Shown piece after piece: positions 11,101-20,200 of a stretch of DNA of 64,000 nucleotides (its first letter is position 1; every line of letters begins with the position of its first letter). The notes beneath the pieces were generated by a model that ran no database searches, had not been told where the DNA came from, and saw only the letters and a list, made by a program, of their open reading frames with translations. The position numbers and the translations under genes are program-made. This DNA is from Pectinophora gossypiella (taxonomy: Eukaryota > Arthropoda > Insecta > Lepidoptera > Gelechiidae): the NCBI RefSeq assembly GCF_024362695.1, contig NC_065407.1, forward strand, positions 5,456,001-5,520,000, read 5' to 3'.

Positions 11101-14100
11101 ATTTATTTATTAATTTATTTTATTTAATTTTATTTGGGTAACTTACAGCCTTTTTTATTAAGTGAATACTTGTAAATACAAACAAATGCCAATGAAAAGC
11201 TACCACAAGTGAACATAAAACATATAAAATAACATATTATAAACATATAAATGCAATTTTGTAAAAAAAATCTTCCCACAATTTGTTCATTTTGTGATTC
11301 AAAGTAAACCTGAAAGCAAATGTAAATGTTATATTATGTAATTATGTTATTACAAAAGGTCAATAATAATTGAATCTGTTATAATTGAATTTATTCGGAA
11401 GTTTTTAGGAATTAAAACTTTTTGTTTTGAATTTAACCCATTATCCTCCAACATTTTACGATTGCTAAAACAATGCCCACGCACTTTTCATTTCATAGAT
11501 ACGAAGGAGAGTTCATGCAGGGTTGGTTCCATGGTCATGGTGTCTTCTGGCGAGCTGATGGCATGAAGTTCGAAGGGGAATTCCGAGGAGGAAGGGTCTG
11601 GGGACTTGGTCAGTATTATGTTCTATATTTAGTATAAAATTGATACTATGGATCCCAGCACGGGCCTGGACTATTGATTTAGAGATTATCATGTCGGGAT
11701 CATAAATGATTGGCACGTGTTTAGCTTTGAAGGAAAACATCGTGGAGAAACTCACATTCCCGAGAAATGCGATCCAGAGGTATGGAATCTGTATTAGGTT
11801 GGTTTTCTCTTCGCGGGTTGGAAGGTCACACAGGCTTCAGTAAAAAAACCTATCAAATCTTCAGGTTAGGTATGTGGACTCTGTGAAAAACGCAGTAACG
11901 CTAAGGAGATGGATTTAGTATACCATGGATAGACAAAGACCTGTGAATTTTATAGCCATACTTGGTATTGAAGGCCAGAGTGTTAAACTTGTCATATTAT
12001 TTCGTGTAAGTTCCTTCTAGTACAAAATGATTGTTTTACTCAATTTACCGCAAATATTTCGTTCAAGCTTACCTTACTAGACAGTAAACAGTCGTGACAC
12101 TCGCTTTGTGGGAAAACCATTTCCTATTCAGCGTTCCTGATCTCGGAACGATTTTTATTCAGAAAGTGAGCAATTCTCGGTACAAAATTTAATTGAAAAT
12201 TTTAGCTGAGGTTTTCTTCAAGTTTGTAATTTATTTTAATGTTAGGTACGTATATATTATACAAAATATGTTATTGTGAGCACATGCCTAAACCAATGAT
12301 TGTCGAATTTGTCTTTGAATTCGTGTTCGGATCATAAATTATTATCACGTGCTCAGCGGTGAAGGAAAACATTGTGAGGAAAGCCACATTCCCGAGAAAT
12401 GAATTTTCGGAGGTATCTGATCTAACTTGTATTGGGCTGGTTTTCTCTTCGCGTATTGTAGTCAGGCAGTCGCTTCTATAAAAAACCGGACCAATCAAAT
12501 TAGGTTAGGTAAGCGGACTCTGTGAGAAACGGGATAATGCTAGGGTTATGATGATATTATTGTGTTGCTGCTTTCGATCATGTAGTTAAGTTCTCATATG
12601 TTCAGTTGCTTACTATCCCGAGCATAATGTAGGTGCCTAAAGCGCCTAGCTCACATGAGAGCAGCACACGAGCCGCGGGCTCGGCGGTTTTGAGAGGTGG
12701 TCTCCAGTGCTCCCTGCCTTGACTCCGGCACGTCCACGCCTCGACTCCACCGTGACATTTGTTACTAAAGAAGATCCTTAATCGTGTGAGCAACGCGCCT
12801 AAAGGGATCCTTTCAAACATGATTGTCTATATATAATATAGACAGGTGAAGGCATGGTGACCTGTCACTATACAGCTCATCAAATGAAATCAAATCAAAT
12901 ATACTTTATTGAACACAACATACAAAACAAATTTACACAAATGGACGATAGAATTAATCAAATCAAATCAAATCAAATATACTTTATTGCACAGAACTAA
13001 AATAACAATAATATTAATATATAATAATAATTAATGATAACTTTACCCGTCTTAGGACTTCTTATCAACAATAGCTGCAGTTTATTTTACAGATTATGGG
13101 CGGGGTCCGGGGGTTAATGTATTATAATAAATAGGAGTATCAAAACTGGGCGTTATATGGATTGTATTGTTAATATGAAGTCTATTAGGAAAGAAATCTA
13201 CCGGATCATAGACTGACGACCTTTCTTAGACAAATATTTCTAAGAACTACTTAGAAAGAAAACAATGGCAACAAAAGATTTATTCTAAGACCTAGGGCAT
13301 TGGCTTGATATTGTAAGATAGGAAAATAAGACACTGAAATAAAATTTCCCTTAGCACTTATCCTGTTTACTTACCGCTATTTAACGCAGTATAGATGCTG
13401 TATCGCGTTTGCATTGATGCAAACGCGCTTGAGTAGCGTAGCGGATGCGGTATTACTAAAGTAATATTTATAACTGATGATGATCGGCATATTGTGTTTT
13501 AAACAATATTTATTGCTTGGAGTTAATTAATTCGTGTGTCCTAGCTATATTATCCATTGTTGTGTCGATCTTTTTCTAAGACAATAAACATTTTTTTTTA
13601 TTCCCAGTTGAATTATTTTCCATACTATACTAATGGTTACAACAATTATTTACTATACTAATGGTTACAACCGTTTCAATAAATCAATGGAAGCTGGGTA
13701 GAGAGGAATGCGCTACTAAAATCGCATGCGTGCGCGATAAAGCCGCAATGTTATATCGCCAATCTGTCTCTACTGCATCGCGCTTGTAATGCTTCTATTA
13801 GAAGTGCGTGTGTGTAAAGATTGAAGTCTCGCGTTTGCATCGATGCTGTTTCACAACGGAGGGCTTAAAATATCTCCAAACAACCAGTTGTACTGTACAA
13901 AGTGTCAGTGACATAGTAACGAAAACTTGAAGGGATAATAAATTCAGACCATGATTCTGAGTTGATATCAACTGGAAGTATGAAAATAATTTAAAAAAAC
14001 CCTTAAAAGATCATGAATTTTGCGACGGAAAATTTTATTCTACTTGATAATCATCCCTCTCAGTATTCGTTACGATGTCACTAACACCCTGTATACTTTC

Positions 14101-14545
14101 AAATAGCGAACTAAGAACACGTTCTGTTGCCGCGGTTACTGATTTTCACGTCGCGGGCCAAAAGTAGCTTTGTTTTCGAATTCTTTACTTTACGGGTGAA
14201 TTTTTGGAAGTGATTATTTTTTCGCACATCAGTGGCGCCTTTTTTAACCGTATTATTTGGCGGATCGAATTGAAATATCTGTCAAACTCTTATTTACATT
14301 ACAAAAATCTAAAATATGCTCCACCGAATTTACGTAAGAAGCCGCTTTCGAAAGTCACCCTCTAAATGTTTTTTTTTTTTTTGTATCCAGGTTTGGTGAC
14401 ATTCAGTGATGGTAGTAATGGGTTTCCTCGCAACGAAGGTTTCTTCCAAGACTGTCGATTAGTCCGCCGTAAGAGATGCCCAGAGGTGGTGCAGAGAGCT
14501 CAGAAAGTGGCCTACATGGCGCGGGCGCAGTGCCAACAAATGTAG
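8096..14545 (+). CDS. MORN4: MORN repeat-containing protein 4 (retinophilin) homologue, 4 exons
   Basis: Coding exons 8096-8105, 9751-9946, 11499-11608 and 14391-14545 join in phase to give 471 nt, 156 aa plus stop. All introns are GT-AG. Four MORN repeats follow one another: residues about 16-44 (TRYVGEW ... LPDG), 45-67 (TRYDGAM ... FPDG), 68-90 (KYEGEF ... RADG) and 91-113 (KFEGEF ... FSDG). A C-terminal block with NGFPRNEGFF, a basic RRKRCPE motif and QRAQK is the conserved tail of MORN4. Length (human about 146 aa) and repeat number fit the family. MORN4 binds class III myosins; the fly homologue, retinophilin/undertaker, works with NINAC in photoreceptors and in phagocytosis. The neighbouring elongase is convergent, so no operon-like link is implied. 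Confidence 0.93.
8329..8489 (+). repeat. SINE-B copy in MORN4 intron 1
   Basis: Near-full copy: 'gggcaccctcagacctgttg', 'taccgggtaagagcc', 'atgccatctgtggcaaatct', 'taagtcacggcaaaag'. Sense relative to the gene. Confidence 0.75.
8679..8712 (+). repeat. (AC)n microsatellite
   Basis: A gcgcacgcgcgc run passes into an uninterrupted CA-dinucleotide tract in MORN4 intron 1. Confidence 0.9.
8820..8982 (+). repeat. LINE 3' tail in MORN4 intron 1
   Basis: Non-coding 3' end of a non-LTR element, ending 'ggaaataaagcttttattta' followed by (CTTA)n. An AATAAA signal next to a short tandem tail is typical of LINE 3' ends in moths. No reverse transcriptase remains. Confidence 0.55.
9205..9542 (+). repeat. 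MITE-G copy with internal insertion
   Basis: The ends match the family also seen at 38125, 53268 (minus) and 56272: 'agaacggcaactctccgctc' at the left and 'gtgtacgataacgtcaaggt' plus 'gtccggggtg' at the right. About 120 bp of unrelated AT-rich sequence interrupts it between 'gtcttcaatag' and 'gtacgggcgtcagacgtcac'. Confidence 0.55.
9751..9946 (+). CDS. MORN4: MORN4 coding exon 2
   Basis: Preceded by a polypyrimidine tract and acceptor ('gtttttccag'), followed by the donor GTAAGT at 9947. Encodes the N-terminal segment, the first two MORN repeats and two bases of the lysine that opens repeat 3. The reading frame is also open upstream into the intron (to 9609), but that part lacks MORN sequence. 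Confidence 0.93.
10440..10646 (-). repeat. SINE-E copy in MORN4 intron 2
   Basis: Plus strand shows 'agtcagaggtacatccatag', 'agatgaactaagtaccca' and the head end 'gagaagcaagctggtgtac', 'cacaggtcaagtgac'. Antisense relative to the gene. Confidence 0.65.
10883..11028 (+). mobile_element. MITE-D copy (Tc1/mariner-type, TA target)
   Basis: About 142 bp between TA dinucleotides, with terminal inverted repeats 'cagtcatgagcaatataat' and the complement of 'attaatgctcgtgaccg'. Copies at 18776, 21073, 48348, 52713 and 59947 share this structure. No coding capacity. Confidence 0.8.
11499..11608 (+). CDS. MORN4: MORN4 coding exon 3
   Basis: Acceptor 'tttcatag' and donor GTCAGT. Completes the split lysine and encodes MORN repeat 3 and most of repeat 4 (YEGEFMQGWFHGHG, then FEGEFRGGRVWGLG). 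Ends with one base of a split glycine codon. Confidence 0.93.
11649..11914 (+). repeat. SINE-C copy in MORN4 intron 3
   Basis: Recognisable by 'catcgtggagaaactcacat', 'ttctcttcgcgggttggaag', 'caaatcttcaggttaggt' and 'cgctaaggagatg'. It begins 41 bp after the exon 3 donor. Confidence 0.7.
12268..12556 (+). repeat. SINE-C copy in MORN4 intron 3
   Basis: Contains 'aaccaatgattgtcgaattt', 'cacgtgctcagcggtgaagg', 'ttctcttcgcgtattg' and 'gataatgctagggttatg'. Same orientation as the gene. Confidence 0.75.
12870..13020 (-). repeat. (TCAAA)n / LINE tail tract
   Basis: Two tracts of 'aaatcaaatcaaat' each followed by 'atactttattg', the complement of a LINE tail ending 'caataaagtat' plus (TTTGA)n. The two copies are about 70 bp apart. 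Confidence 0.5.
13893..14096. repeat. MITE-H foldback copy
   Basis: Left arm 'cagtgacatagtaacgaaaa', right arm 'cagtattcgttacgatgtca'. Inner segments 'gattctgagttgatatcaac' and 'ttttgcgacggaaaatttt' are the half-palindrome parts typical of the family. Confidence 0.65.
14391..14545 (+). CDS. MORN4: MORN4 terminal coding exon 4
   Basis: Long T-rich tract and acceptor 'ttgtatccag'. Completes the split glycine and encodes the end of MORN repeat 4 and the conserved C-terminal tail (NGFPRNEGFF, QRAQK), ending QCQQM and TAG at 14543-14545. Confidence 0.93.
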
Positions 14546-14650
14546 AACATCAAGGGGGGTTTATCGACGTTCATGTACATATAAGTACATAGTAATTATT
14601 ATTCGAGGGACAATATAACTGTTTCCAATATATATATTATATATATTTTT

Positions 14651-14656
14651 AATAAA
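14651..14656 (+). terminator. MORN4 polyadenylation signal
   Basis: AATAAA 106 bp after the MORN4 stop codon, the first canonical signal downstream of it. The implied 3' UTR is about 130 bp. Confidence 0.6.
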
Positions 14657-14719
14657 TAAGTAATTTAACATAAATTTTTGTTTTTGTTTAAATCATTGTT
14701 ATTATTTGTTGAAATGTAT

Positions 14720-14898
14720 TTATTAACTACTTCTCTGGATAAATGAGGAGTACTCAGGGCTATCACTTGGTATATCATTTCGTCTACTCAGCCATAACAC
14801 CTTGCGAAATGACGTAAATTCAAAAATGTTACATTGACCTTCAACAAGTTTATCCATGATAATTTCGTTGAATAAATGATTCTGATTCTGATTATAAA
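14720..14898 (+). repeat. LINE 3' tail
   Basis: Ends 'ataaatgattctgattctga', a short (ATTCTG)n tail after an AATAAA-like signal, a common form of non-LTR 3' end. The upstream 150 bp hold no protein similarity. Confidence 0.4.
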
Positions 14899-14899
14899 A

Positions 14900-15900
14900 T
14901 TTAAGACAACACGCATTAGAATGCCCATTAGAGCTAACATACGCAACCACTGCAACGTGATAAAATTTTGTCACGGTCATTTTATCGATTCAGACGATAT
15001 AATCGTGTCGTTTTGCCGATTGGTTAATAAATAAAGCTAATATGTGAAGCCAAATAAGTCATGTAGTTTTGTCAAAATACGAACATAATCACGTGACACG
15101 CATGTTTGGGGAAAAAAAGAACCACAAACTCAAAAACTAGCGAATTAGAAATTAAAGGGATTTTTTAAATTCGTCTTAAGTTAAATATTGAAATTTGACA
15201 TTTGCAATATATAAAGGTGCAAAATAATGTGAACGTATGTCAAATAAAAAAAAAAAAAAAAATCAAAATAGTTTATTTGCTTTAAATAGTACATCAATAT
15301 ATAACCTCGTTATTGGGACTTCCTAGTAAGCCTCATTTAAAGACCTGTGTCAGGAAGCCCCGCTCTTCCTAATCGGTATTACATCTTTGACAGTACTATT
15401 ATAATGTTGCTTTGTAGATGAATTGCCCCAATGTGGCCGTTCGAGGTTCGCGACCAGGGCATCCTCAGGCCTGTTGCCTTTTTTGTACATTACTGTTTTT
15501 GTACACAGTTAAGGTTAATTCTTGATAGATGCAGGCGAAAGTGTTATAATGTTGTATCTGCCCTTAGTTACAGACACAAAAGCGTGCTGGTAATATAAAA
15601 TATAACATTCATTTTGCAAAAAAATTATATGAAAATTATTTATTCTTCAAAATTGGTTTACGTAGTTAGCGCTCTCTGAACGTCAAAAATTAAATTACTT
15701 ATTATGTAACTGGCTGAAAAACTCAGGGAAAGACGTGGCCGGAAAACCTCTCAGTACAGGGCCCTACTCCTACTAATTCATGTTTTCCTTTCTTTTTTTT
15801 AAGTCCAGTTTGTATAAACTTAAATACAATGGTATTCCAATTGCAGACGGTGGAAGGAAAGTGAAAAATAAAGAGAGTTTATGTGATTTATTCACAGGAA
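14900..15900. other. Intergenic stretch between the convergent genes
   Basis: AT-rich. It holds a poly(A) run (15246-15262), a fragment at 15430-15485 resembling SINE-B ('cctcaggcctgttgcctttt') and a MITE end ('gaattgccccaatgtggccg'). No gene recognised. Confidence 0.5.
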
Positions 15901-15912
15901 TAGTGTTTTATG

Positions 15913-15963
15913 AGCTGCGTATGTGGACAGGCCTGGCAGAAGCAGGCCTGTCTACATACGCAG
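15913..15963. repeat. Hairpin, 20-bp stem
   Basis: 'gctgcgtatgtggacaggcc' and 'ggcctgtctacatacgcagc' form a nearly perfect inverted repeat (one mismatch) around a short loop. Confidence 0.8.
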
Positions 15964-16084
15964 CACCCGATCACGAGTTGGCGCGAAAGCTAGCCATCGC
16001 TCCCTTCGCACATTTTTGAGGTAAAGGTGCGGCCCGACTTCCGGACGCCACCGCGTACACGAACAAACCGCGTACTTGCTTCGC

Positions 16085-16292
16085 CGCATTAGGCTGCGTT
16101 TCTATTGACGTGGAGCTGTGCGGAGATGAGCGGAGATGTGCGGAGATGTGCAGGAATCGACCAATCACCGTGAGGGAGAGAGTGACAGAGCGTCTTCGTT
16201 TTCGCTCTTTCGAACGCTGTGATTGGTCATATCCGCACATCTCCGCTCTTCTCCGCCCATCTCCGCAGCAGTGGAAACCCGGCCTTAGGGTA
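16085..16292. mobile_element. Palindromic MITE with GCGGAGATG repeats
   Basis: Imperfect inverted repeat of about 80-bp arms. The left arm begins 'taggctgcgtttctattg'; the complement of the right arm begins 'ctaaggccgggtttccac'. Both carry several 'gcggagat' units. The open frames on both strands are shadows of this repeat. Confidence 0.65.
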
Positions 16293-16665
16293 AAAATACA
16301 AATAAGCAAACCAATATAATATTTCAAAAAAAGGAAAATTTTGTGACTTTTCGTTTATTAATCGAGTGGAAAATATTTGTTTACTACAGAACAAATTATT
16401 ATTGAAATTCTACTAGGAAATAGGCGGAAATAGATTAAAATACCAACTTAACAAAAATGCTTTAATCCGTAATATTCTATACAAACCCTTTATTACATTA
16501 CAACAGCTTAAAAGAGAGCTAAGCTTAAGTTATCCTTCAAATATAAGTTAATAAATAAGTTATTGTTCTGATCAAAATGTTTGCGGTAAGTAAATAGGTA
16601 ATATTTATTATTTACACAAGTTCTTATTCTTAACGTCTTGTTTTTAAATTATGACGATATTATGT

Positions 16666-16712
16666 AATAATAAAGTATTCAGCATAGTACAGATGCAGAA
16701 TACTTTATTATT
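16666..16712. terminator. Hairpin with AATAAA on both strands
   Basis: A perfect 15-bp stem, 'aataataaagtattc' (16666-16680) and 'gaatactttattatt' (16698-16712), with a 17-base loop. It places AATAAA on the plus strand (16669-16674) and on the minus strand (16704-16709). The latter is 423 bp beyond the elongase stop codon, and the hairpin lies between the 3' ends of the two convergent genes. Use as the elongase polyadenylation signal is inference. Confidence 0.45.
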
Positions 16713-17131
16713 TCATATTGCCATTTTGACTTCCAAACTTTTATTTTAATGCTTACCTAAATAGCCCATGATAGGTACATAAAAGTATGATAATTAGGTA
16801 CTTAGTGGTTGTACTTACAAAACAGCAATAATTTCTCAAAATTTCAAATACTCAAAGGCACTCTACATCACAAATATTTTGATCAAATTATAAAATTACA
16901 CTTCTCATCATAAAAATCAAAACACCAAGTTTATGTTTCGTAAGGAATATCATACCAGTAAAGAAAAAGAAAATGCGTACATTTCACAATGGGTAGTAGA
17001 ACGTTTTTAATTGTTAATATTAATATTCCAAATTTAAACTGGATTATGCAGTTTTGTTGAAAAAAAAAACTTTTGTTTGTAGATTTTTTTGAAGAGAAGT
17101 ATTATTATAATATCTCAGTTCCCAACGATTT

Positions 17132-17215
17132 CTAATTGTTCTTTAGTTTCCTCTCCGCAATTGTTGCTTCGTCATCTAGGCATTCCCCGTATCTGACCTC
17201 CATACATTTGCTTCC
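17132..17215 (-). CDS. Elongase terminal coding exon 6
   Basis: Preceded on the minus strand by a strong polypyrimidine tract and CAG acceptor. In phase 0 it encodes 27 residues (GSKCMEVRYGECLDDEATIA, then ERKLKNN) and TAG. The final KLKNN fits the di-lysine ER-retrieval pattern common in elongases. Phase match, acceptor quality and this signal are the reasons for joining it to the exon at 25259-25408, 8 kb away. Confidence 0.8.
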   Translation of the reverse strand, partial: GSKCMEVRYGECLDDEATIAERKLKNN

Positions 17216-20200
17216 CTGAAAAACAGAAAAATAAAACATATAAGTCATCATCATCATCACCAGCCATTAACGTCCCCACTGCAGGGGCACGGGCCTTCCC
17301 TATGGATGGATAGGGAGATCGGGCCTTAAACCACCACGCGGGCCCAGTGCGGATTGGTGGTTATTAACGACTGCTAATGCAGCCGGGACCAACGGCTTAA
17401 CGTGCCTTCCGAAGCACGGAGAAGCTCGAGATGAAATCTTTTTTTTTATGGTCACCCATCCTAAGACCAGCCTTTGCGAAAGTTGTTTAACTTCAACAAT
17501 TGCAGACCGAGCGCGTTCACCTCTGCGCTACCGAGCTCCTCAAACATACGTATAAGTAAAAAAATAAATAAAATAAACATATAAGTAAAAAAATAAATAT
17601 TATTCTGTGTAATTCAGCAGTTAACAAATACTGTTTGCTACGTACGCAACTACTCAAAGAAAGTGTCAAAACTAAATAGCCTAAATGGGTGAATATCAAA
17701 ATTTAAAGTTTGGTGGCGAACTTTCATATTATTTTGTCATGTCGGAACCCAATTTTTCACGAAAAAATAATAATGAAAGTTCGCCACTAAATTTGGCACA
17801 TTTTAATATTCACGCAAAAAGTTTAATAGTATAAAAAATATATTTATAGGCATTTGTAATTCCACAAACTCGTAACCGTTTGAAAAAGATATAAGAATGA
17901 AGACGTCGGAAATAGGAGACAGGATATTAAAAAAATAATATCCTTCAAATCGATTTTTATTACGAATGCATTGTCCCTGTTTTCTTGGGTTTTCAATTAT
18001 TGTGACGACGTAGGTGTTTCTTCTCTAAGGGTAGTATTAATAAACTAATCTCAGCTTCGAGACTGCCCTCAAGATCATGTCAATTTGACAGTTCTTATAT
18101 AAAAACAGGGACTTATGCATAGTGTTGAGGGCAATCTCGAAGCTGAGATTAGTTTATTAATAACACCCTAAGCTGCGTATAGTGTATGCTACGTACTCCT
18201 TCGATCCTTAGTGGCACGCTAGTGCCCAGTAGTGGGAACTAGATTAGATTAGATTGTTTAAGATGAAGAGAGGCAACAACACTTTCTTAATTTAAAAATA
18301 AATATAGCTAGCTATATTCAACTTCAACATTTTTCCTTTTTTTATGGCTGCATCGTTCAAGGTAGCTATCTATTTATTTAGACCACTAAATATATACCAT
18401 TTTATGTGACCACACATTGATAGACTATTATAATGTGGATGTGTAAGTAGATAAAAATAATTAAGTAGTTTCGTTCCAATATATCACTATCACTACACGT
18501 CAAAGACCTTCTCTTTTCATCAAGTATTCAGAAGAAAAAATAAAGTTTAAAAACTATAACGCGACTACGGAAAATCACGCTCTTTTTGTAAATTTATTTG
18601 AGATAACAAATAGTTAAATATTATAATGTTACAAATTGTAATAGCTTGAAGCAAAATTTATCTTAACATGCTACCAACTACATTATCCACAGCTTATGTA
18701 TACAGTTTACATATTTAGGATCTCGCTAAGACGCGTGCTGACAGTTATACGTAAATGTAGGTATATAACAATAGGTACAGTCATGAGCAATATAATCTAC
18801 CCACTTTAGGACTCTGTCGCACTAACATATTTGACATTTAGTGAGACTTACAGTTCAATTTGTCAAAAAAGTTAATGTGACATGGTGCCAAAGTGTATAC
18901 ATATTAATGCTCGTGACCGTACAGAGTTTTTATTTATGTAATATTGAAATAATTTACCCAGGCGAATGGCACCAGTGTAGTAGAACCAAAGTTATTTATG
19001 TAAGTATAGGTTATATTCTTGGGTACATTTATAGGTATATTTAAAAAAAAAAAGAAATGAGAAGGCTATTTTCTAAACATTATTATTGGGAAAAAAATCA
19101 GAAAATTATACCTATTTTCTTCTTTTATACTGTTTAGAGCGTGATTTTCCGTAGTCGGGTTTTTGTTTTTAAACTTATACTTTTTTAGGCAAAGTGTAAC
19201 TTTTTTATTCTTTTGATTAACAAATACATGTGTATTTATGAACTTTTAAATAAAAATGAAAATTCTTTATTATTTTTTTGTCACGTCACATAAGGTTTGT
19301 ATCATAAATTATGATAAACTGTGTAGTAATTGTTTACCTGTCTATCGCATACAAATACCTAATTAGTCCGTCGCGTTCGAAAAGTAATTAAGGCTAGGTA
19401 AAGAGATAATGATGATGTTTTAAAAATAAATTTATACTAGGTACTTTAAGTACGCTTACTTCTTTATAATATAAATTACTACTTCCGAATCACCGAATTT
19501 TCTTTTTGTATTCAAATCTCCCGAAACGTTTTTAATTATTAAAATTAATTGCAAGAAAATGACACTCTGTTTCTTCCCGGAAAACAAAAGTGTCTTCGAT
19601 CTGTCGCAAATACAAATCGCTATTAATTCGTCGCCTGCAAAATCCATTCGTTAACTTAAATGGTATTTTCCTGTTAAACATAAATATTCACAAAGGAAAA
19701 TAGTATTTTTAGATGAATCTTTTACTATGAATCTGGGGTTTAAATTAAGGTTTACTTATCTTCGAACGTGTTTTGTTTACTAACTGATCCGTGTACCTAC
19801 AACGCTGCCTGCTTCGGTAAGAATTACATAATTTCGCGTTATTTTAATAGGCATTAACGCGTTGCCAACTGGTAGATATTCTTGACTCCTGTCGTAGAAT
19901 AAACACCGTTACTACGTACAGAAGGGAGTTTCTACGCTGCTTGGGGAGTGAATAAAAAACATAGAACACGTTCAGCTGCTTGTCTTACCGGGCATGTCGT
20001 AAAAACCGACAGGGATTGTGTCCTCTAATATGATGGTCAATTTTTATGCACGATATGCTCAAATCTTGTCACCATAAGGTATATCATATCCATCTTAGAA
20101 CTTCGTTTCAACAGTGGCAGCGAGTTGTCTTTGATTATTTGTGGATCTGCCCACCCCGTTAGGGATTGCGGGCGTGAGTTTATGTATGTGTATGTATGTA

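Noticed and set aside
16110..16327. Open frames on both strands over the GCGGAGATG region
   Set aside because: They coincide with a palindromic MITE; the coding appearance comes from the repeated unit.
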